A stretch of DNA of 22,867 nt from Hyphomicrobiales bacterium (GTDB lineage Bacteria > Pseudomonadota > Alphaproteobacteria > Rhizobiales > Xanthobacteraceae), in assembly GCA_026400425.1 (NCBI GenBank), contig JAPLPC010000457.1, forward strand, positions 4,931 to 27,797, in the 5' to 3' direction. Position 1 is the stretch's first letter. Each line of letters opens with the position of its first letter. The translations under genes and the position numbers were made by a program. Below, piece by piece: positions 1 through 7,883 of this stretch. Under the pieces are notes generated by a model. It was not told the origin of the DNA. It was given only the letters and a program-made list of their open reading frames with translations, and made no database searches.

Positions 1-161
1 ACTGGGATGGCGCGCTGTTCGCGATCACGCGCGGCCGCGGTTCCGACGTGGCGCACCGGCTCGATGCCGTCTATGCGCTGTACGAACGGCGCATTCGCGC
101 CTATCGCGACAATCCACCGCCGGCGGATTGGAATGGCGCCTTCGCGCTATTGACCAAATAA
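1..161 (+). CDS. C-terminal end of an unidentified protein
   Basis: An open frame enters from the left edge and ends at TAA (159-161), giving 52 residues that begin WDGALFAITRG and end WNGAFALLTK. The codons are GC-rich at the third position like the neighbouring genes, so I take it as the tail of a real gene. I do not recognise the family from this fragment. It converges with the flavin reductase gene on the other strand, the two stop codons being only 4 bp apart, and there is no room for a separate terminator between them. Confidence 0.55.
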   Translation, partial: WDGALFAITRGRGSDVAHRLDAVYALYERRIRAYRDNPPPADWNGAFALLTK

Positions 162-165
162 CGGC

Positions 166-750
166 TCAGAATTCCCGCAGTGCGCGCGACGATGGAAGGC
201 TGACTTCGGCGAGCTTGACGATATCTTCATCCCGATCGATCGCCACATATTGCCCGTCCCAATAGGTCAATGCCGTGTGCGGACGAGACGTCACGACATC
301 GCGGACGCGACCGATGACGATGACGTGAGAGTGACGCTCGATGGTCTCCTCGACCTCGCAATCGATCGCAGCCAGTGCGCCCGACAGCAACGGCACGCCG
401 GTCGCGCGCGTCACCCATTGCGCGCCGGAAAATCGCTCCGTGCCCTTCAATCCACCCTTTCCGGAGAAGCGCTCCGCAATGTCGACCTGATCCGCGGACA
501 GAATATTGACGCCGAAGCCGCCATAGCGTTGCAGCAGCGGCCAGGAGGACGATTGCCGATTGACGCTGACCATCAGCGTCGGCGGCTCAACGGATAGCGA
601 GGAGACCGAGGTTACGGTCATGCCGGTGATATCCTTGCCGCGCCCCACCGTGATGACGCTGACGCCACCCGCCAGCGCCCGCATGGCGCCGCGAAAGACG
701 TCCGCGGGAGCGTCACGATCAAAGGTCAGATTTCGCACGAGTGAATTCAT
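166..750 (-). CDS. Flavin reductase family protein, likely partner of SsuD
   Basis: A 194-residue protein of the flavin reductase-like (HpaC/FMN-binding split barrel) family. Family-typical stretches are MRALAGGVSVITVG near the start, GMTVTSVSSLSVEPPTLMVSVN, and the C-terminal LTYWDGQYVAI. Such enzymes reduce FMN with NAD(P)H and pass it to a partner monooxygenase. It is the last gene of the ssuDCB operon, 38 bp after ssuB, so it probably does the job of SsuE although it is a different type from the E. coli enzyme. I chose the ATG at 748-750 because GAGG lies about 6 nt before it. An in-frame ATG at 766-768 would add six residues but has no good ribosome binding site. Confidence 0.88.
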   Translation of the reverse strand: MNSLVRNLTFDRDAPADVFRGAMRALAGGVSVITVGRGKDITGMTVTSVSSLSVEPPTLMVSVNRQSSSWPLLQRYGGFGVNILSADQVDIAERFSGKGGLKGTERFSGAQWVTRATGVPLLSGALAAIDCEVEETIERHSHVIVIGRVRDVVTSRPHTALTYWDGQYVAIDRDEDIVKLAEVSLPSSRALREF

Positions 751-788
751 GGCGGCCTCGCAAGTCATCGGCAGGCTGGAACGGCAGG

Positions 789-1625
789 TCAGAGGTCATT
801 GCCGAGCAGGTGGCGCAGGATATCTCCTTCCAGCGCCGCCTGATCGGCCGCACCGCGCGGGCGCGGGCGGGCGATATCGACGATGATATCGTGCGCGATG
901 CGGCCGCCTTCAATGACGAGCACGCGATCCGCCAGCGCCACGGCTTCCGACACATCGTGGGTGACGAGAATCGGCGTGACGCCCTGATCGTCCCAGACAC
1001 GATTGAGCAACACCTGCATCGAGATCCGCGTCAGCGCATCGAGCGCGCCGAGCGGCTCGTCGAGCGCCAGCACGCGCGGACGGCTGACCAGCGCACGCGC
1101 CAATGCGACGCGCTGCTTCTGGCCGCCGGACAACACCGAAGGCCATTGATCGCGCTTGTCGGCCAGCCCAACCTCGCCGAGCGCCTGTTCGGCACGCGCC
1201 CTGACGTCCGCGCGTTGGCGATCGCGTCCAAGGCCGACCTCGACATTCGATAACACGCTGGCCCAAGGCAGCAAGCGGGGCTCTTGGAACATCACGCGGA
1301 TATCGTCGGCACGGGTATCGTCGCTAAAGCTGATTGTTCCTGCCGTCGGCTTTTCGAGACCGGCGATCAGCCGCAGCAGGGTGCTCTTGCCGCAGCCGCT
1401 CTGGCCGACGATGGCCACGAACTGGCCGGCCGGAATGTGCAGGTCGATGCCGCGCAGCACCTCGTTGTCGCCGAACGCCTTGCTCAAGCCGCGTATCGTC
1501 AACGCCGCGCCACGCTTGGGTTGTGAACGGCGCGCTTTATCTGCAAACGCCTTATCGACACCGGCAGGCGCGTCGACGCGCTGGGCTTCGTGATGGTCGA
1601 AACGCAGGGACTGCTGAATGGTCAT
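789..1625 (-). CDS. ssuB: Aliphatic sulfonate ABC transporter ATP-binding protein SsuB
   Basis: A 278-residue ABC ATPase. The Walker A motif GQSGCGKST is at residues 74-82, the Q-loop is in MFQEPRLLPW near 112, the signature LSGGQKQR is at 165-172, Walker B VLALDE is at 185-190, and the H-loop (VTHD) follows. It would energise uptake of alkanesulfonates through SsuC at the inner membrane. The context (25 bp after ssuC, then the flavin reductase) supports SsuB over the related taurine (TauB) or nitrate transporter ATPases. The N-terminal 40 residues before the ABC fold are longer than average, as in several rhizobial SsuB proteins. Confidence 0.9.
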   Translation of the reverse strand: MTIQQSLRFDHHEAQRVDAPAGVDKAFADKARRSQPKRGAALTIRGLSKAFGDNEVLRGIDLHIPAGQFVAIVGQSGCGKSTLLRLIAGLEKPTAGTISFSDDTRADDIRVMFQEPRLLPWASVLSNVEVGLGRDRQRADVRARAEQALGEVGLADKRDQWPSVLSGGQKQRVALARALVSRPRVLALDEPLGALDALTRISMQVLLNRVWDDQGVTPILVTHDVSEAVALADRVLVIEGGRIAHDIIVDIARPRPRGAADQAALEGDILRHLLGNDL

Positions 1626-1650
1626 GTCGATTGCTCGCTTTTGATGTCGC

Positions 1651-2457
1651 TCAGTGTTTCTGGAAGGCAGGATGCCACGACAGCGTCAGCCGTTCGAGCA
1701 GACGAGAGGCGCTGTCGGCGACCTTGCCGAGCAGCGCATAAATCAGGATGCTGAGCACCACGACATCGATCTGCATGAATTCACGCGCCTGCATGGCCAT
1801 GTAACCCAGCCCCGACGACGCTGCGATGGTCTCGGCGACGATCAGCGTGAGCCACATGATGCCGAGCGCGAAACGCACACCGACGAAGATCGATGGAAGC
1901 GCGCCCGGGAAGATCACGCGGCGGAACAGCTCACTGTTCGACATCCCGTAGATGCGTCCCATTTCGATCAACTGCGGATCGACGGTGCGGATACCGTGCA
2001 GCGTATTGATGTAGATGGGAAAGAACACACCGAGCGCGACAAGAAACAGCTTGGCCGATTCATCGATGCCGAACCACAGGATGACCAGCGGGATCAGTGC
2101 CAGATGCGGAACGTTGCGAACCATCTGCAGCGTGGTGTCGGTGAGCGTGCTCGACAACCGCGACAAGCCGTTGGCAAGACCGAACGCGAAGCCGATGCTG
2201 CCGCCGATCAAGAATCCGACCGCGGCCCGCCAGAACGACACCCAGATGTTCTGCGCCAGTTCGCCGGAGGCCGCCAGTTTCCAGCCGGCCATCGCGACAT
2301 CCGTCGGCGCCGGCATCACTCGCGACGGCACCAGGCCGGTGACGCTGGCCGCCTGCCAGACGATCAAGATGGCCAATGGGACGATCCATTGCGCAACGTT
2401 TTCACTGCGTGGCAGGCGAAAACTATGTGCGCGGGGAAGGATTTCAACAATACTCAT
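1651..2457 (-). CDS. ssuC: Aliphatic sulfonate ABC transporter permease SsuC
   Basis: A 268-residue integral membrane protein with about six hydrophobic segments, starting with IVPLAILIVWQAASVTGLV near residue 25. The cytoplasmic EAA-type loop that contacts the ATPase is visible as EMGRIYGMSNSELFRRVIFP, with ALPSIFVGVRFALG after it, typical of the SsuC/TauC branch. It forms the membrane channel for sulfonate import. Its ATG (2455-2457) overlaps the ssuD stop (2454-2456) as ATGA, a translational-coupling arrangement. No substrate-binding protein gene (ssuA) lies next to it. Confidence 0.9.
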   Translation of the reverse strand: MSIVEILPRAHSFRLPRSENVAQWIVPLAILIVWQAASVTGLVPSRVMPAPTDVAMAGWKLAASGELAQNIWVSFWRAAVGFLIGGSIGFAFGLANGLSRLSSTLTDTTLQMVRNVPHLALIPLVILWFGIDESAKLFLVALGVFFPIYINTLHGIRTVDPQLIEMGRIYGMSNSELFRRVIFPGALPSIFVGVRFALGIMWLTLIVAETIAASSGLGYMAMQAREFMQIDVVVLSILIYALLGKVADSASRLLERLTLSWHPAFQKH

Positions 2458-3635
2458 GATGCGGATGCCTGCAGTGTCGGGGATGCGACTGACGCGCGAT
2501 GCTCGTTGGCAACGATCTCGCCGATCGGACCAGTGCGAGACCGCACCGAGGTTGAGTGTTCATCGTGCTGTAGCGACAACAACGGGAACACCAGTTCGGC
2601 GAAGCGATAGGCTTCCTCCAGGTGCGGATAACCGGACATGATGAAGGTATCGACGCCTGCGTCCTGATACTCCTTGATGCGCGCCGCGACCGTTGCGGCG
2701 TCACCGACGAGTGCGGTGCCGGCACCGCCGCGCACCAGGCCGACGCCGGCCCACAGGTTCGGGCTGATCTCGAGCTTGTCGCGGCGTCCGCCGTGCAACT
2801 GCATCATGCGCTGCTGCCCGACCGAATCCTGCCGCGCCAGCGTCTTCTGGGCGTTGGCGATGACATCGTCGGTGACATATTTGATCAGATCGTCGGCGGC
2901 CGCCCATGCAGCTTCGCTGGTCTCGCGCACGATCACATGCAGGCGAATGCCGAAGGAGAGCTTGCGGTCGCGCTTGTCGGCGGCGGCTTTGACACGCGCG
3001 ACCTTGTCGGCGACGAGCGCGGGCGGCTCACCCCAAGTGAGATATTTGTCCACGGTATCGACGGCGACATCGATGCCGGCATCCGACGAGCCGCCGAAAT
3101 AAAGCGGCGGGCGCGGCGTTTGCACCGGCGGGAAAATGAGCCGGCCATCTTCGATGCGGATGTGCTTGCCGTCGACATTGACGGTCTTGCCGGCGAGCAG
3201 ATCGGAATAGACGTTCAGGAACTCACGCGTCACGGCATAGCGCTCGTCATGCGGCAGAAAAATGCCGTCGCCCTTGTTCTCGACGGGATCGCCGCCAGTC
3301 ACCACGTTGATCAGCAGCCGGCCATTGGTGACGCGATCCAGCGTCGCCGTCATGCGCGCAGCGACGCTTGGCGACTGCAGGCCTGGGCGCACGGCCACGA
3401 GATAACGCAGACGCTCAGTCCACGGCGCGACCGCGGAAGCGATGACCCAGGAATCCTCGCAGCTCCGGCCGGTCGGCAACAACACACCGTAATAGCCGAG
3501 TTGGTCGGCTGCCTGCGCGATCTGGCGGAGATAATTGAAATCAATTTCGCGCGCACCTAGCGATGAGGCGAGATAACGGCCATCGCCGTGGGTCGGCAGG
3601 AACCACAGCACCTTGGCTTGCGATGGTAGACTCAT
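2454..3635 (-). CDS. ssuD: FMNH2-dependent alkanesulfonate monooxygenase SsuD
   Basis: A 393-residue luciferase-fold monooxygenase that cleaves alkanesulfonates to aldehyde and sulfite with FMNH2 and O2, in the cytoplasm. Family-specific stretches are VTGGDPVENKGDGIFLPHDERY, LYFGGSSDAG and DTFIMSGYPHLEEAYRFAELVFPLL. The open frame runs upstream to 4157, but the family N-terminus (VLWFLPTHGDGRYL) begins right after the ATG at 3633-3635, which has GGAG about 6 nt before it, so the longer frame is rejected. The last 30 or so residues after FPLL are a non-conserved tail. It is the first gene of the ssuD-C-B-flavin reductase operon, so the promoter should lie in 3636-4084. Confidence 0.95.
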   Translation of the reverse strand: MSLPSQAKVLWFLPTHGDGRYLASSLGAREIDFNYLRQIAQAADQLGYYGVLLPTGRSCEDSWVIASAVAPWTERLRYLVAVRPGLQSPSVAARMTATLDRVTNGRLLINVVTGGDPVENKGDGIFLPHDERYAVTREFLNVYSDLLAGKTVNVDGKHIRIEDGRLIFPPVQTPRPPLYFGGSSDAGIDVAVDTVDKYLTWGEPPALVADKVARVKAAADKRDRKLSFGIRLHVIVRETSEAAWAAADDLIKYVTDDVIANAQKTLARQDSVGQQRMMQLHGGRRDKLEISPNLWAGVGLVRGGAGTALVGDAATVAARIKEYQDAGVDTFIMSGYPHLEEAYRFAELVFPLLSLQHDEHSTSVRSRTGPIGEIVANEHRASVASPTLQASAS

Positions 3636-4084
3636 GAAGGCTCCGTCCGGTGCATAGGATCGTTTGCGTATGGGGGAATGATGGGGGTGTGCCTGCGAAG
3701 TGTCGAGACGCTGCGGAAAATAGCGACAGGCGTGCTCCGACGTTGGCGAACACGCGGCGTTCGTTTCATTTTCGGCGCGCAATAGGGGGCATTTTTCTCT
3801 GCATGCTGCCCCCCTTTCCCGATCACGAAGTGGTGGGCGGAGCGTGTTTGCAAGCGGCAACGTTTCAACCGCCGAGCCGCAAGCGCCTATCGCCCAGCCA
3901 TCGGACGCGCCAGACCAGCCGTTCACATACATCCGCCCAAGCTTGCGGCTATGTGGAACCGTTGATGGTTTGTTAACGACATCCGCGCGCGAAGTTGCCG
4001 GAATGCGCCGACATTTAGACAACTGCCGTCTTTCCGAGGTCGGCTTAACCAAACCTACAACGGGTTTTGCGAGGTTTAAGCGCC
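3636..4084. promoter_or_regulatory. Divergent intergenic region between ssuD and the GGDEF-EAL gene
   Basis: This 449-bp stretch has no convincing gene; the frames crossing it are upstream extensions of ssuD or shadows. It must hold the promoters of the minus-strand ssu operon and of the + strand cyclic-di-GMP gene. I could not place a convincing -35/-10 pair. The clearest structure is the hairpin at 3785-3813. Before the + strand gene, GAGG (4071-4074) lies 10 nt before the ATG. Confidence 0.5.
3785..3813. repeat. 7-bp inverted repeat (GGGGGCA/TGCCCCC) in the ssuD upstream region
   Basis: GGGGGCA at 3785-3791 pairs with TGCCCCC at 3807-3813 around a 15-nt loop. On the + strand it is followed by CTTTCCC, not by a clean T-tract. 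It lies 150 bp upstream of ssuD, so it may be a leader-RNA hairpin of the ssu transcript or a protein binding site. The sequence alone does not decide. Confidence 0.35.
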
Positions 4085-5938
4085 ATGCAGAACGCTTCCG
4101 TCCAACGTTTTCCACCTGTCTCGGACGCCGCCGACAATGAATCGGCGACGCCTGCAATGGGTCTGGACCCGGCCATGCGCAACGTCTCGGCCGAGATGCT
4201 GCCCATACTGCATGAAATCATCCGTATGCTGCCGTCACCGGTCACGGTGCAGGATGGCGACGGCGCGTTTCTGCTCGTCAACGATGCGGCTGCGGCGCAA
4301 TTCGGCACGACGCCCGCAAGCTTCCAGGACGACGGCGATGCATCGGATTTTCTCCGACAGGCGCTATCGCATCGTCGCCTCACCGCGCGCAACCTGATCC
4401 AATCGGGTCGGACGGCGGTGTTCGAAGAGCGCGTCGATTCGGAGCATGACAGACGCATCTTCCTGACCACTCATCGGCCGGTGACGGTGGATGGTCGCGC
4501 GCTGCTGCTGTCCAGCGCCAGCGATGTCAGCCGGCAGAAGCAGGTCGAGCAAGATCTGTTTCGGCGTGCTTACTACGATGAACTGACCGACCTTCCGACC
4601 AGGCGCGTGATCGAAAAACATGTCGCCGACTTGATCGCCGAGGATATCGACGGCCCGGAGCGGACCGGCCGTTTCGCGCTGGCTTTTCTCGACATCGACA
4701 ATTTCAAGCATATCAACGACTATTACGGCCACAGCACAGGCGACGGACTGCTGGTTCAGTTCGCCAAGCGCATCGGCTTCGAATTGCGCAGCACCGACAT
4801 GCTATCGCGCATCTCCGGCGACGAGTTTTTGCTGCTGCTCAATCCGATTGAGAGCCAGCAGGAAGTGTCGGACTATCTGGAGCGGCTGGTGCAGCGTCTC
4901 CGCGCACCGTTCTTCATCGAGGACTCGGAGATCTTCGCGACGGCATCGATCGGCGTTAGCCTTTTCCCTGAGCATGGACATAGCTACGACATCCTGCATC
5001 AGAACGCCGATATCGCCATGTATCAGGTGAAGAACGACACCAAGGGCGCCGCGGTGTTCTTCAATGCCGGCATGGAGAGCGAGGCTCTCGCACGGATGGC
5101 GACCGAGCAGGCATTGCGTCTGGCAATCCTCGACAAGCGCTTCTGCTGCGCGTTCCAGCCCAAGGTCGATATCCGGACCAATGAAATCCAGGGCATCGAA
5201 GCGCTGGTCCGTCTGCGCGACGACAACGGTGTCATCCAGGCGCCGGGATCCTTCATTAATCTCGCCGTCGAACTCGGCCTGATCGACGAACTCACCCATC
5301 TCGTTCTCGCCGAGATCGTGAAGTCGCTGGATCTGATCGACGAAGCCTTCGGACCGGGTTCCACGATCAGCATCAACGTCGCCGCCAAACAGGCCGGCAA
5401 TGCCGAGTTCATGCGCTCCTTTGCGCATGCGCTGGACGAAACGGGCTGCCCGACCCGCTTCATGGTGGAGGTGACCGAAGACGCGTTCATCGCCAAGACG
5501 CAGTTTCAGGATGATATCCTGCCGATGCTGCGCGCGATCGGCGTCGGCGTCTCCATCGACGATTTCGGCGTGGGCTATTCCTCGCTATCGGCGCTCGCCG
5601 ACATCACCGCCGACGAGATCAAGATCGACCGTTCCTTCATCACAGACATTCACAAGCGCCCGCGCAGCCAGGGCATTCTGCGCGCGATCGAATCGCTCAG
5701 CGAGGCGTTGGGCATGAAGGTCGTCGCCGAAGGCGTCGAGACCTTCGAGGAAATGACCTATCTGCGGGCCGCGACCAGGATCCGCTACGCTCAGGGTTTC
5801 TATTTTTCAAAGCCCATTTTCCTGGAGGAGTTGCAGGCGAAGCCGCGCACCAATAGCGATGTTCGCACGGCGCTGGACGCCAGGCCGTCCGATAATGCGC
5901 GGCCGGCCTATTCGCGCGCCGGCGGCCGCGGCTATTGA
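4085..5938 (+). CDS. PAS-GGDEF-EAL cyclic-di-GMP signalling protein
   Basis: A 617-residue protein with three domains and no obvious membrane segment. A PAS-like sensor lies at about 37-155 (SPVTVQDGDGAFLLVNDAAA). A GGDEF domain at about 165-340 has DELTDLP, DIDNFKHINDYYGHSTGD and the active-site variant SGDEF at 244-248. An RxxD inhibitory site (RSTD, 235-238) sits five residues before the motif. The EAL domain at about 350-600 has FQPKVD, EAL at 372-374, EVTED, DDFGVGYSS, KIDRSF, VAEGVET and QGFYFSKP, so the metal and catalytic residues appear present. It could therefore both make and degrade cyclic di-GMP; which activity dominates cannot be told. The ATG at 4085 is preferred to a TTG at 4067. 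Confidence 0.92.
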   Translation: MQNASVQRFPPVSDAADNESATPAMGLDPAMRNVSAEMLPILHEIIRMLPSPVTVQDGDGAFLLVNDAAAAQFGTTPASFQDDGDASDFLRQALSHRRLTARNLIQSGRTAVFEERVDSEHDRRIFLTTHRPVTVDGRALLLSSASDVSRQKQVEQDLFRRAYYDELTDLPTRRVIEKHVADLIAEDIDGPERTGRFALAFLDIDNFKHINDYYGHSTGDGLLVQFAKRIGFELRSTDMLSRISGDEFLLLLNPIESQQEVSDYLERLVQRLRAPFFIEDSEIFATASIGVSLFPEHGHSYDILHQNADIAMYQVKNDTKGAAVFFNAGMESEALARMATEQALRLAILDKRFCCAFQPKVDIRTNEIQGIEALVRLRDDNGVIQAPGSFINLAVELGLIDELTHLVLAEIVKSLDLIDEAFGPGSTISINVAAKQAGNAEFMRSFAHALDETGCPTRFMVEVTEDAFIAKTQFQDDILPMLRAIGVGVSIDDFGVGYSSLSALADITADEIKIDRSFITDIHKRPRSQGILRAIESLSEALGMKVVAEGVETFEEMTYLRAATRIRYAQGFYFSKPIFLEELQAKPRTNSDVRTALDARPSDNARPAYSRAGGRGY

Positions 5939-5956
5939 ACGTCGGCCGCGCTGTCG

Positions 5957-5971
5957 ATGCTCACCGAGCAT
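5957..5971 (+). repeat. Small hairpin after the GGDEF-EAL gene (ATGCTC acc GAGCAT)
   Basis: A perfect 6-bp stem with a 3-nt loop begins 18 bp after the stop codon. No T-tract follows (next bases TGCCCTTTCGG), so it is at best a weak terminator or an mRNA 3'-end stabiliser. Confidence 0.3.
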
Positions 5972-6037
5972 TGCCCTTTCGGTTCCGGCATCCCATGTTA
6001 GGGAACCGCTAACCAACCGCCGGACCGCGAGAACTCC

Positions 6038-6448
6038 ATGCCTTTGCTGCCTCTGCTGCTCAATATTCTCTGGATCGTGTTCGGCGGGCTTTGGATGGCC
6101 GCGGGCTGGGTGCTGGCGGCGGTGTTGATGGCGATCACCATCGTCGGGCTGCCTTGGGCGCGCGCTGCGTTCAACATTGCAGCCTATACGTTGCTGCCGT
6201 TCGGCCAACGCGCCGTGCGTCGCGAGAGCGTCACCGGACGCGAGGATATCGGTACCGGCTTTCTCGGCTTCGTTGGCAACCTGATCTGGCTGGTGCTGGC
6301 CGGCTGGTGGCTGGCGATCGCGCATCTGATCACGGCCGCGGGCCTCGCGGTCACCATCGTCGGCATCCCGTTCGCATGGGCTCATCTCAAGCTCGCAGGC
6401 ATCGCGCTTTGGCCGATCGGCCGCGTCATCGTCCCGCATAATGCGTAG
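6038..6448 (+). CDS. yccF: YccF-family inner-membrane protein
   Basis: A 136-residue, strongly hydrophobic protein of the YccF family (DUF307). The family's duplicated layout is visible: a first half with TIVGLPWARAAFNIAAYTLL (34-53, followed by PFG) and a second half with TIVGIPFAWAHLKLAGIALW (106-125, followed by PIG), each preceded by a hydrophobic segment. A charged linker (RRESVTGREDIG) lies between. The family's biochemical role is unknown; it sits in the inner membrane and has been linked to transport in some bacteria. It stands alone, 99 bp after the GGDEF-EAL gene and 108 bp before the deacetylase. Confidence 0.85.
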   Translation: MPLLPLLLNILWIVFGGLWMAAGWVLAAVLMAITIVGLPWARAAFNIAAYTLLPFGQRAVRRESVTGREDIGTGFLGFVGNLIWLVLAGWWLAIAHLITAAGLAVTIVGIPFAWAHLKLAGIALWPIGRVIVPHNA

Positions 6449-6556
6449 AGTGTTGAACGGCGACGTTTTTTCGCGCCGCGGATGCGTCGCGCATACGCTC
6501 GGTTAACTATTCCGCTCAATGGTGATCCGAGGTGAGCCTCTGGCGCCGGAGTGGAT

Positions 6557-7618
6557 ATGCGTAAAATTCCTTTTCTAATCGTTGCTGGTTCCGTTTCGGC
6601 GGTTGTCGCCGCAGGCGCGGGTGCCTGGCATGTATTCGGACCCGGTGAGGTCCCATCGACGGGCAAGGGCGACAAGGCCGAGCTGACCACCGCGTCGATC
6701 GACACGCGCTGGCCGAAGCCCGTCTCGAAAGCGCCGTCCGAAGCTGCCCCCAAGGTTCAGGCCGTTGCTACCGCCCCGAGCGCCGCGTCGATGGCAGCGC
6801 AGCCTGCGGTCGAGAACCGCCCGGCCTATACAAAGCCGGTCTGCAATAATCCGAACGCACTCGGCGTCGCCCGCACCGTGCAGATCGACACCACCGGCGG
6901 CCCCGGCCTCGGCATGTCGCAATATCGCGATTACGACTTCCTGCAGCCTGGCGAGGTGGTGCTGACCTTCGACGACGGTCCGTGGCCGAACACGACGCCT
7001 GCGGTGCTGAACGCGCTGGCCGCGCAATGCGTGCAGGCGATCTTCTTCCCGATCGGCAAGCACGCCACATGGCATCCAGCCGTGCTGAAGCAGGTGATCG
7101 CCGCCGGTCACAGTGTCGGGACGCATACCTGGTCGCATCAGAACCTCGCGAGCAAGAGCCCGCAGGAAGCCATCGACGAGATCGAGCGCGGCATCAGCGC
7201 CATCACCCTGATGGCCGGCCAGCCGCTTGCGCCGTTCTTCCGCTTCCCGCAATTGCGCCAGACCGCCGAACTGAAGGCGCATCTGGCCCAGCGCAACATC
7301 GCGACCTTCTCGATCGACATCGACTCCGAGGATTTCCGCGTTCACAACGCGCAAAAGCTCGTCACCTCGATGATGGACAAGCTGAAGAAGAAGGGCAAAG
7401 GCATCCTGCTGATGCACGACCTGCATAAGTGGTCGGCTGCCGCAGTGCCGGATCTGCTCGCCCAGTTGAAGGCCGGCGGCTACAAGATCGTGTTCATCCG
7501 CCCGAAGGGCACGCTGACCACGCTGCCGGACTACGACGCCGCCATCCAGGCCGAACTGCAGCCGGTTAAAACCAGCAATGCCCGGCCGATTTCGAGCGTC
7601 ATCCAGACCGTGGACTAA
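6557..7618 (+). CDS. Polysaccharide deacetylase (NodB homology domain), membrane-anchored or secreted
   Basis: A 353-residue protein. The N-terminus MRKIPFLIVAGSVSAVVAAG is a signal peptide or membrane anchor, followed by a low-complexity Ala/Pro/Lys/Ser linker to about residue 95, then a NodB domain at about 130-330. Catalytic motifs: TFDDG at 137-141 (catalytic base and metal Asp), HTWSH with metal ligands H190 and H194, RFPQL in place of the usual RxPxG, DIDSEDF, and LLMHD. It would remove acetyl groups from a cell-envelope polymer (peptidoglycan, exopolysaccharide or a chitin-like oligomer); the substrate cannot be read from the sequence. The ATG at 6557 is preferred to the GTG at 6551 because GGAG lies 5 nt before it. 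Confidence 0.9.
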   Translation: MRKIPFLIVAGSVSAVVAAGAGAWHVFGPGEVPSTGKGDKAELTTASIDTRWPKPVSKAPSEAAPKVQAVATAPSAASMAAQPAVENRPAYTKPVCNNPNALGVARTVQIDTTGGPGLGMSQYRDYDFLQPGEVVLTFDDGPWPNTTPAVLNALAAQCVQAIFFPIGKHATWHPAVLKQVIAAGHSVGTHTWSHQNLASKSPQEAIDEIERGISAITLMAGQPLAPFFRFPQLRQTAELKAHLAQRNIATFSIDIDSEDFRVHNAQKLVTSMMDKLKKKGKGILLMHDLHKWSAAAVPDLLAQLKAGGYKIVFIRPKGTLTTLPDYDAAIQAELQPVKTSNARPISSVIQTVD

Positions 7619-7645
7619 ACGCCCATCGATCAACCGACCTACGAG

Positions 7646-7668
7646 TGGCGCCTGTGGGCGCCATTTCC
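7646..7668 (+). terminator. Rho-independent terminator after the polysaccharide deacetylase gene
   Basis: A perfect 7-bp stem TGGCGCC/GGCGCCA (7646-7652 and 7657-7663) with the 4-nt loop TGTG is followed by TTTCC. It starts 27 bp after the deacetylase stop. The T-tract is short, so termination may be partial. Confidence 0.65.
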
Positions 7669-7806
7669 ATGTCGCCACCCGACGACGATGCATGGGACGT
7701 GTCGCGACACCCAGCATGGCAGGTTCGCAAATCGGCAATTCCGCGTTTTCCGCTGCCGTAAAGCCCGTTGCCGCAGCGCGGCTGATCGGCTAAATCATGC
7801 GCCGAA

Positions 7807-7883
7807 GCACCCGTAGCTCAGCTGGATAGAGCGTTGCCCTCCGAAGGCAAAGGTCACACGTTCGAATCGTGTCGGGTGCGCCA
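7807..7883 (+). tRNA. tRNA-Arg (anticodon CCG), integration target of the adjacent element
   Basis: A complete cloverleaf. The acceptor stem GCACCCG/CGGGTGC is 7807-7813 with 7873-7879, the D-arm stem is GCTC/GAGC, and the anticodon stem TTGCC/GGCAA holds the loop CTCCGAA, giving anticodon CCG (reads CGG, arginine). The T-arm is ACACG TTCGAAT CGTGT, the discriminator is G (7880), and CCA is encoded at 7881-7883. The gene is intact, so it should still work although an element begins at its 3' end. The serine recombinase gene on the other strand ends inside the T-arm. Confidence 0.96.
7854..7883. other. Probable left attachment junction (attL) in the 3' half of tRNA-Arg
   Basis: The tRNA T-arm, acceptor 3' strand and CCA are also the final codons (WRTRHDSNV, then TGA) of the recombinase gene. 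A foreign recombinase gene running into an intact tRNA 3' end is the usual geometry of an element inserted at a tRNA. The exact crossover point cannot be set because the right junction is not in the window; I found no second copy of the tRNA 3' end up to 22867. Serine recombinases usually share only a short core with their target, so the true duplicated core may be shorter than this interval. Confidence 0.6.

Noticed and set aside
3636..4157. Upstream extension of the ssuD reading frame to 4157 (567 aa)
   Set aside because: The added 174 residues look random, cross the start of the GGDEF-EAL gene, and the SsuD N-terminus begins right after ATG 3635, which has its own ribosome binding site.
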